DNA from: Liolophura sinensis
Lineage: Eukaryota > Mollusca > Polyplacophora > Chitonida > Chitonidae
Length of the DNA stretch: 64,000 bases
Direction: 5' to 3'
NCBI RefSeq assembly: GCF_032854445.1
Contig: NC_088296.1
Location: forward strand, 18,899,485 to 18,963,484
The notes below the pieces were generated by a model. The model worked only from the letters and a program-made list of their open reading frames with translations. It was not told the origin of the DNA and ran no database searches. The stretch's first letter is position 1. The number at the start of each line of letters is the position of its first letter. Positions 58,301-64,000 of this stretch are shown one piece after another. Both the position numbers and the translations under genes were made by a program.

Positions 58301-60224
58301 ATTTAGGTACCTTGCTACATTTCGCAAATTATACAAAGGGTATTGCAATTCCGAATTGAACACAGAGTATTCTGCCAATTCTTTTGTTATGCCACAAAGA
58401 CCTTAAAAGCATAGTAAGGGTTGATAACAAGTTAGTCTCAAATGAAAAATGGTTCACAAAAATATTTTTATTTATTGTCTGCGATTTTTTCTTACAAAGT
58501 TATGAGGATTTGAAAATTTGACTTTATGGAAGCCTATTGAGAACCGAAGAACCAGTGACGTCACAGGAATTTGTTAATTCCGCAGCAATTGTTTATTCCG
58601 GCATCAAACTTTCATGATTTAATACGCAAGCCAATATCACCCAAATCATTTTAATCGAAGACGTAGTATCCATCCATCATGTATGATCTACAGAAATGAA
58701 AGCAGAATTATGACATCACTGGACCTTTTTATGGCCGAAACAGGCCTCCATTGAATCTAAAATTTCAAACGCTTATAACCTGGTGAGGAAAAATCGTAGA
58801 AAAATAATAAAAATATTTTTACCAACAATTTTTTATTGCCTTTCATATGACGATAAACTTCGGTGAGGCCTTATTTTCTTTTCTTTTAAATGGGCTATGC
58901 CGGACATTTTCAGCAAAAAGTGGAAGTGGTAGTCGCAAATCAATCCAATCCTATGCCATTATTAAAGAACAGCCCAAAATATTGCCCTTTACCATAAATC
59001 AGGCTCATTGATGCACGCCTTAGTGTTTAGAACAGCAGATAAAGTTCAATAAAACCGTTAATTCGGGTCGAATTAGCAATTTTATCAACTTAATCAACGG
59101 GCTAAAACGTGCATGGATGAGGCTGATTTTTGGTGGGAAGTATTATTTTGCCTAGTTCTTTACCAATAACATAAGATTTGATTGATTTGTGACTATCAAT
59201 TTTTTTTTGCTGAAAATATCCGGTATAGCCCCTTTAAGTAATTTCTTGGTTATTGGATTGGTCAATTACTGCTGGTTACAAAACTCGTTACATACTATAA
59301 AGGGATTTAGTTGAACTTGTCATTTTATAAGATTGGAAAAACAGATACATTAAAAGAGCGGCATATACAAAACCTTAATAGTGTAACCGACGTAGGAAAG
59401 ATGGCTTAATGTCACTTGTGCATTGTACTGTGACGTCATTTACACTGGTGTTTGTCTTGATGCTGTGTTGTGTCGTCGGTATAAGGTACGCTATTGTGAG
59501 AAAACAATAAACAGTATTTTATTCCGACAAGAGTAGCAGAATGGGATCGGCAAACAGGCGAATGAATAATGTTCATGAAAAATTATGACCAGTTCTAATC
59601 AACCGTATTACAGAATCCGACCTCTTGACACTGTCCTTCCAAAATTTGCCTTGAAAGTGCCATTTTTATCAGAAGTAGCTATAAATGGGTAAAGTTAGGT
59701 TACCCAACCGTCTGAGGTGCCCCTTTAGTTTAAGTATGCTTGCCCCTCAGCATCTTGAGTAAGGCCTATGTGATATTTTTTGAGTGTGAATGCATACAAA
59801 TTATTCACATGATCAGTAGTACAAGCTGGCCTCATAAAGACATCCCGTGATCTCAAACCATCTCGAATTGGATAATTTGAAAGCCAGTTGTTTTGTTTCT
59901 TTAAATGGGCTTATTCTCAGAAACTTTCAGTTTGCCTAGGATGATTCTATACACGTTGACGTGTAGTTATTTCGATACAGTTGTATTCAAAGAAACTGGC
60001 AGTTAATTTGCCTTGTGAAATGTGTGTTCACAGAAGCGATGCTGAAGAACGTTGCCTACAAAACAACAGAAGACCAGGTCGAGAGAGAAATGATGATATG
60101 GCTTCGCAACGCCTGCGACAGGCATGGGGGCAGGAAGAGGCGCGCTGAGTCTCAAGCCACTGTGTCAGTAGTGACTGTTTCGGAAAACAGCAAAATCGCT
60201 GAAATCACTGAAAATGAACTTTGA
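52386..60224 (+). CDS. DUF4806-domain protein, second gene of the putative En/Spm unit (6 exons)
   Basis: Exons: 52386-52587, 53948-54044, 54653-54801, 55316-55536, 56812-56995 and 60034-60224. Every junction has GT-AG and matching phases (1, 2, 1, 0, 1), giving 347 residues with no lesion. The N-terminus has VVVFVETDEVELVASNWL and TFWPPYR. Then comes the acidic linker RRKLRMAEETSDIQTDDE, a Pro-rich basic segment (VKRKHLPPAPPVPPFPS), and a helix SAVQVSLDEVRKEVLSQRQL. DUF4806 spans about residues 200-285 (FPIKSMEELDGMENKIEDKE, then LSLIGGSNLKEATRRVMS...NWAGRKGWKGQ...FGGLRL). The end is basic (WLRNACDRHGGRKRR). Its biochemical role is unknown. Position suggests a transposon accessory protein, possibly DNA-binding. 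An upstream ATG choice (52386 or 52398) is open. Confidence 0.82.
53270..53385 (+). repeat. Dispersed repeat family R3, partial copy
   Basis: CTTACCTCAGACAGGGTTTT, ATTCTAACTGTTCATGTGA and the CAGAATTAGGTAAAAAT end resemble the copies at 62565 and 40870. Confidence 0.5.
53620..53915 (+). mobile_element. SINE family 3 copy in DUF4806 intron 1
   Basis: The tRNA-like head is CTGTGGGCCGTGGCGCAGGG. The central motif is GAAGTTGTCGGTGACTTGCC, with GGTGGTTTTTCCCTGG, and the tail is CATATAAGGGAAATACTCAT followed by GAGTACGGTGTAATAAAA. The tail resembles family 1, but the centre differs. Confidence 0.75.
54143..54512 (+). mobile_element. SINE family 3 copy in DUF4806 intron 2
   Basis: It starts with CAGCCATGGAGTAGTGGCTA and has a B-box-like GGGATCGATTTCCC. 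It shares GAAGTTGTCAGTGACTTGCC, GGTTTCTTCCACCC and CATATAACAGAAATACTGAA with the copy at 53620. Confidence 0.75.
56050..56345 (+). repeat. G-rich diverged tandem repeat in DUF4806 intron 4
   Basis: GGTACATAATAATCTATGG, ATGGTACATTAGGCC, GGTACATAATAATGATTAAC and CAGTACATAAAGATGG recur with G-rich spacers at roughly 60-75 bases. No coding meaning. Confidence 0.5.
57217..57683. mobile_element. Palindromic MITE 1 in DUF4806 intron 5
   Basis: The arms (about 57217-57355 and 57540-57683) are inverted copies. GAAAACTAAAGAACCACAAG and ATCCTAGCTAAAAGGGCTTT on the left match the complement on the right at about 85%. The similarity extends inward over AACTGCTAATTATGC and GGAGCTGCCA. No coding capacity; a foldback or MITE element of about 465 bp. 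Confidence 0.8.
58449..58830. mobile_element. Palindromic MITE 2 in DUF4806 intron 5
   Basis: The left arm (about 58449-58572: AAAATATTTTTATTTATTGT, TGCGATTTTTTCTTAC, CCAGTGACGTCACAGGAATT) is inversely repeated at about 58708-58830. The arms are about 120 bases with scattered mismatches; the loop is about 135 bases. Confidence 0.75.
58890..59233. mobile_element. Palindromic MITE 3 flanked by TTAA
   Basis: The ends are GGGCTATGCCGGACATTTTC on the left and, read inward from the right, GGGGCTATACCGGATATTTT. The arms extend for about 150 bases. TTAA lies at 58886-58889 and 59234-59237, consistent with a TTAA target-site duplication as made by piggyBac or Kolobok-type transposases. The superfamily is inferred only from TTAA and the AGGGG start. 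Confidence 0.8.
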
Positions 60225-60639
60225 TCGGTCCGAGCTATTTTCCTGTGCTTGATTTAAGAGTCAACTCTTTTTGTGCCATTGGTGCAGGTGGGATCAATTA
60301 AACTATTTGAAACTTACATATACATGTTGGTTGAGTTCCTTACTTTATAAATGTAAATAAGTTCTGAAACTGTTTTGGTGATTCACTGGTCTCCCACCAG
60401 TTTGTATTCTTCATCAAACCTTTTGCCAAGAGCTGCTATGGTAACATTTTCAACCTTAAAGCCAAAGGTTTTGACAGTCGTACTGTTTGGCATATATGTT
60501 GCTTTCTTGTCGACCAATAGAAAAAGGTTAAAAAAATATCAAGGTAGGGTTACTGCAAATATCAATTTAACAAATGTCGCTGAATGATTACTTTTATTCC
60601 TAGGAAAAGCAATGGATTTGATTGGGGATAAGCATTCTG

Positions 60640-60975
60640 GGTCTTCACTATATCTGTTTAGGACCAGTTATGAGCAAAGAGTACATTGGCCCAATTCTAA
60701 ATGTACTGTACTGGCCCTATTCTTACAAAGATTGGCGCTGTATTGGCCTAATAACTTTATGCAACTCTGGGCCAATCAATGTATTACTACACTGGTCCAA
60801 TGCATGTTTAAAAATGGATACATAATGGTGAAATTCCCAAACCAGTACTGGACCAGTGCCGCGCCACTGTGCAAAACGTGTATTGGTCCGATAATTGTTT
60901 CCCCAAATGGCCCAATTGAATACGTGTCAGCGTGCCAATATTGGTCCAATGCTTTTATGTTTCTTGGGTTGTAGG
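60640..60975. repeat. Degenerate TGGCCCAAT-type short repeats, right of the DUF4806 gene
   Basis: ACATTGGCCCAATTC, TACTGGCCCTATTC, GGGCCAATCAATG, ACTGGTCCAATGC, CAGTACTGGACCAGTGCC and AATATTGGTCCAATGC recur every 20-40 bases in both orientations. This resembles the block at 48285-48548 and may be the right subterminal region of the En/Spm element. Open frames across it are repeat artefacts. Confidence 0.5.
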
Positions 60976-60979
60976 CGAT

Positions 60980-62080
60980 ACTTTGGAATGTAATATAAAA
61001 TTAGGTAAAAATCAGCCAGTCACTATCTTTAGGTGATACACTTTAATTCATCAGTAATTTGATGGATTCTGAAGTAGGGTTTAAGAGAAAAAATTAAAGC
61101 AATATGATGTAATATGATCATTTTCAGTGTTCCACAGTCATCGCACAGGCCCATGTCATGGAAAGCCATTGACGAGCTAGTATCGCGCCACTGGGCAGAG
61201 TCGTGGCGAGTACTACGAAATATGGCACATTACATATAGCGGTATAGAAAGTAGAAAAGTCACTACTTAATGTAAAATTAACGCTAAAGAAAATGATGTA
61301 ACTCATTTTGCAAAACTCACGAGAAATGTTGACAACATTTCCACACAAATAACATGAAAAACCGTTTTAAAACATCAGACAGCTTCTTTACATAAACTTT
61401 TAGTGCCGGTTTTTATGTGTAGTGTTGAGAAATTGCATATGAAATGTTGAGAAAATTTTCACACAAATCACGTTTAAAACGATTATTATCAAGTAGAAAT
61501 ACATTTCTGGTGACAAATTTATTGGAAAATTTCACTTATGGTGAAGACTACACATTTCTCTCTTTATTTTGAAGCCAAAATTCACCACTGGGCTAAACCT
61601 TCCAGCTTTAGTCACGCTTGAAAAAAATCTGCCATATCTAAAATTCAGCTTAAGAGATTTGAGATTTGCTTCTCTCACAAAATCCAACGGCAATCATTCA
61701 ATCACCCAACCATTGTTCATGTAAGGGTTATACATGGGTGTCCTCACCGTACTGGCTCACGAAATTGTCCATTCCGTCGCACGTTCTTTGTCTCCATATA
61801 TACTGAATTGTGATGTGTTAGAATCGACAAACAACGCCACAATCCCGCATCATCAGGAATTCATCTGCAACACACTCAGTAAGTAAGTCAATCCGCTAAG
61901 TGTACATCATACTACATGTAATGATTACAAAGTTAAGAGGTGCAGAGATTGCATCAGGTTTTTTACTATTTGATTAATTTATGGCATAAAGGTTTTAATG
62001 ATGCCATAAGGCAATGCGACGAGTAAACGAAAGTGAAAATTCCAGCTTCGTGCATGAGATGAACATGAACGGAAGATTGT
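60980..62080. other. Intergenic stretch with no gene recognised
   Basis: A short direct repeat (GAAATGTTGACAACATTTCC near 61323 and GAAATGTTGAGAAAATTTTC near 61441) is the only structure noted. Confidence 0.4.
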
Positions 62081-62084
62081 TGGC

Positions 62085-62258
62085 AAGTCTCCATATTCCT
62101 CTTCTGTCGTACCTGGGAATATCTTCACGCAATCCGCGGTTGGTAGTGGGTTCCAAGAGTCTCTGGCGAGTTTCTTCCCACAATAATGCTGGCCTCAGCT
62201 GCATAAGTCATAGGATTGAGTGTCGTGTAATACACCAGTAAAATAGATAAATAAATCC
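62085..62258 (+). mobile_element. SINE family 1, diverged
   Basis: CCTCTTCTGTCGTACCTGGG, CACAATAATGCTGGCC, AGTGTCGTGTAATACACC and GATAAATAAATC are recognisable with many substitutions. Confidence 0.7.
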
Positions 62259-62564
62259 TCTGTAATCACGGGAAATCAATTACCTCAATTCGAGTGAACG
62301 AAGCCTGGCATCTTTACCTCTCGAATCTACCTGTCGCACTTGTTACAGGCACAAGTTTTCCAGTAGAGTCATTTTTCGTATAGGGTGTCTGACATAATGG
62401 AAGAAAACACTAGATCTTCACGTCACAACAGAGGAAGAAATATATATCATATATACCATTTGTTCTTTATTTTCAGTCTCATTTCTTTATCAGAAATACT
62501 CATACCTCATTTTAATTAAGATCCACAATATCGAACTAAGACCAGAACACAGTAATCGGTGAAA

Positions 62565-62830
62565 CATGACCTCTTGACAATATACCTTAGTTTGGCTTTT
62601 ATTCTAGCTCTTTATGTAAATGCATAGACAGTAGCAAATTGCAAGCCCCTAGCACTATGGCTTAGTTAGAATTAGATAAAAAAAACGCAGTAAAGTGAAC
62701 TGCAATTGATGTCACTGGTCTAGAATTTACCGGTACTCAAAATGTTATGTTGTCATCACATTTAACATACAATAACTTTAAAACAATGCAAAGGGACGAG
62801 ACCTCAGCATTGGAATCTATAACGTTCAAT
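62565..62830 (+). repeat. Dispersed repeat family R3, longest copy
   Basis: CCTCTTGACAATATACCTTA, GGCTTTTATTCTAGCTC, AAATGCATAGACAGTAGCAA, CCCTAGCACTATGGCTTAG, GTCACTGGTCTAGAA and TGTTGTCATCACATTTAACA match, inverted, the copy at 40870-41105. Confidence 0.6.
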
Positions 62831-63170
62831 GACAGAGCATAGTTATTGTAACATTATTATAAGGAGGTGCATTGCTAAAAACAATAAAACATTTGTCAAT
62901 GAATAAGGTATAACTCAAGCTCTGGTTTGACCGGCCAAAGTACCTGCAGAGTTCAAGGGTCTAAAGGCAGGGCCCGTATTTATCAAACAGCTTAAAGCGT
63001 CACTCCCAAATTGCAAGTGCTTAACTCAGAATAGGAAAGAACTTTTATTCTGGTTAGCACATGGCTCTGCATTAAAGAGTTCGTGCATTTATAAACTTCC
63101 AAAAACAAACAATTTTAATTGTAGTCGTGTTTGAAATGTTTTAGTTAAAGACGCTTATTACTGGACCCAG

Positions 63171-63427
63171 GCGGCCTCTGTGGGTCACTTGGTTTGCGCG
63201 CTAGCGCAGCGTAATGACCCAGGAGTCTGTCACCAATGCGGCTGCTGTGAGTTCAAGTCCAGCTCATGCTGGCTTCCTCTGGCTGTAAGTGGGAAGGTCT
63301 GCCAGCTACCTGCGGATGGCCGTGGGTCTCCCCCGGGTTGTGCCCGGTTTCCACCCACCATAATGCTGGCCGCCGTCGTATAAGTGAATATTCGGCGTAA
63401 ATCAGCAATCAAATAAATAAATAAATT
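63171..63427 (+). mobile_element. Full-length SINE family 1 with target-site duplication
   Basis: The head is GCGGCCTCTGTGGGTCACTT, with A- and B-box-like segments (GTGAGTTCAAGTCCAGCTC). The complete body and an AATAAATAAATAAATT tail follow. CTGGACCCAG is repeated exactly at 63161-63170 and 63428-63437. The tail has a small deletion (AATATTCGGCGTAAATCAGC). Confidence 0.92.
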
Positions 63428-63486
63428 CTGGACCCAGTATTTCAGCAGCATGCCACGGTTATCAGGCACGCACTCACTGTCGATCC

Positions 63487-63508
63487 CCCGCTCCCCCCCC
63501 CCCCCCCA
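63487..63508. repeat. C-rich homopolymer tract
   Basis: A near-pure C run, prone to sequencing and assembly error. Confidence 0.8.
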
Positions 63509-63541
63509 GTGTCCCTCAATACGATGATCTGTTAAGCCGAG

Positions 63542-63778
63542 TCATAGACATCCTCTGAAGAAAACCTTCTCCAATAGCTGCCTGAAGTCCGGGTGCTTTC
63601 TTATCAAATTGTCGTCAATCATGGCAAGTTGCCCGCCACGATTTCCACAACGTCTTTTGGCCTCATACCATGCCAGCAAGTAGTTCAGCTCGTAACATTT
63701 GTTGTCGTATTCGCACGGAATACGACAAGGATGCGGACACATTTCCTTGGTTGTTACACAAGGGTTGGTCATGATGTA
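63542..63778 (-). CDS. C-type lectin-like domain exon (partial gene)
   Basis: The minus-strand exon starts at 63778 after a TTTGCAG acceptor, in phase 0. It reads YIMTNPCVTTKEMCPHPCRI, then CEYDNKCYELNYLLAWYEAK followed by RRCGNRGGQLAMIDD. Y.(x)W.EA...C...GG.LA.I is the start of a C-type lectin fold, preceded here by a Cys-rich segment. A possible donor, AAG then GTTTTC, lies at 63566-63565; without splicing the frame stops at 63542. The rest of the domain (WIG-type and calcium-binding motifs) is not found, and the 5' exons lie beyond the window. Such proteins bind glycans and are often secreted immune receptors in molluscs. Confidence 0.7.
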   Translation of the reverse strand, partial: YIMTNPCVTTKEMCPHPCRIPCEYDNKCYELNYLLAWYEAKRRCGNRGGQLAMIDDNLIRKHPDFRQLLEKVFFRGCL

Positions 63779-64000
63779 CTGCAAATAATGTATATTTATT
63801 AAACAGGCCATCTTAGACATAACTCTTAGAGACATAAATAAATTAGTAAAAGTATAATTATGTAAAGTTTTATTGGTCTTTCTTTTCAAGTATTTTTACA
63901 GATTCTTTCAAAGTACAAGATTTGTGGGTATGCCTTGTTTTCTGCAATGTTTATTTAATGAATATTTTAATGAATGATTGATTGAGATTGGCTGTATTTT

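Noticed and set aside
60646..60650. CACTA pentamer as the end of the En/Spm element
   Set aside because: Wrong orientation for a right terminus, and no matching inverted copy was found on the left side.
60612..60974. 120-codon open frame
   Set aside because: It lies on the TGGCCCAAT-type short-repeat block and has no domain.

Overview
The window is animal nuclear DNA from a mollusc, most likely a bivalve; I cannot name the species. The evidence is AT-rich sequence, spliced genes with GT-AG introns, long TA microsatellites, many copies of a tRNA-derived SINE family known widely from molluscs, a galaxin-like dicysteine protein gene, and RING/B-box/B30.2 and C-type lectin coding exons. There is one 200-base assembly gap (7770-7969).

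Layout. 300-2140: a small complete gene for a secreted galaxin-like protein, with TATA box, non-coding first exon, two coding exons and polyadenylation signals. 2200-16300: no intact host gene; SINE copies, a palindromic repeat, a decayed Crypton-type tyrosine recombinase, a 64-bp minisatellite block that recurs at 36-37.6 kb, a decayed LINE and its amplified 3' end. 16300-22300: a histone-type promoter and the first nine codons of an H2A/H4-like gene, running directly into a nearly full-length two-ORF LINE of the I/Nimb type. 24257-34652: a complete TRIM gene (RING, two B-boxes, coiled coil, B30.2) in six coding exons; its last intron carries 42-bp and 80-bp minisatellites split by a second LINE. 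34.7-48.2 kb: mostly repeats, one possible signal-peptide first exon (42290-42368) and a 45-bp minisatellite open on both strands. 48.3-61 kb: an intact 731-codon En/Spm (CACTA)-type transposase followed on the same strand by a six-exon gene encoding a 347-residue DUF4806 protein; the pair is bracketed by similar short repeats and three palindromic MITEs sit in the last intron. 63.2-64 kb: a full-length SINE and one C-type lectin exon on the minus strand.

The strongest results are three splice models whose phases agree at every junction: galaxin-like 305 aa, TRIM 593 aa and DUF4806 347 aa. The TRIM gene has internal exons of exactly 96, 231 and 23 nt, the pattern known from vertebrate TRIM genes. 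The transposase plus DUF4806 pair is the best candidate for an under-described system: apparently an intact two-gene DNA transposon, or a domesticated remnant of one. Family assignments are by recognition of motifs, without database searches.
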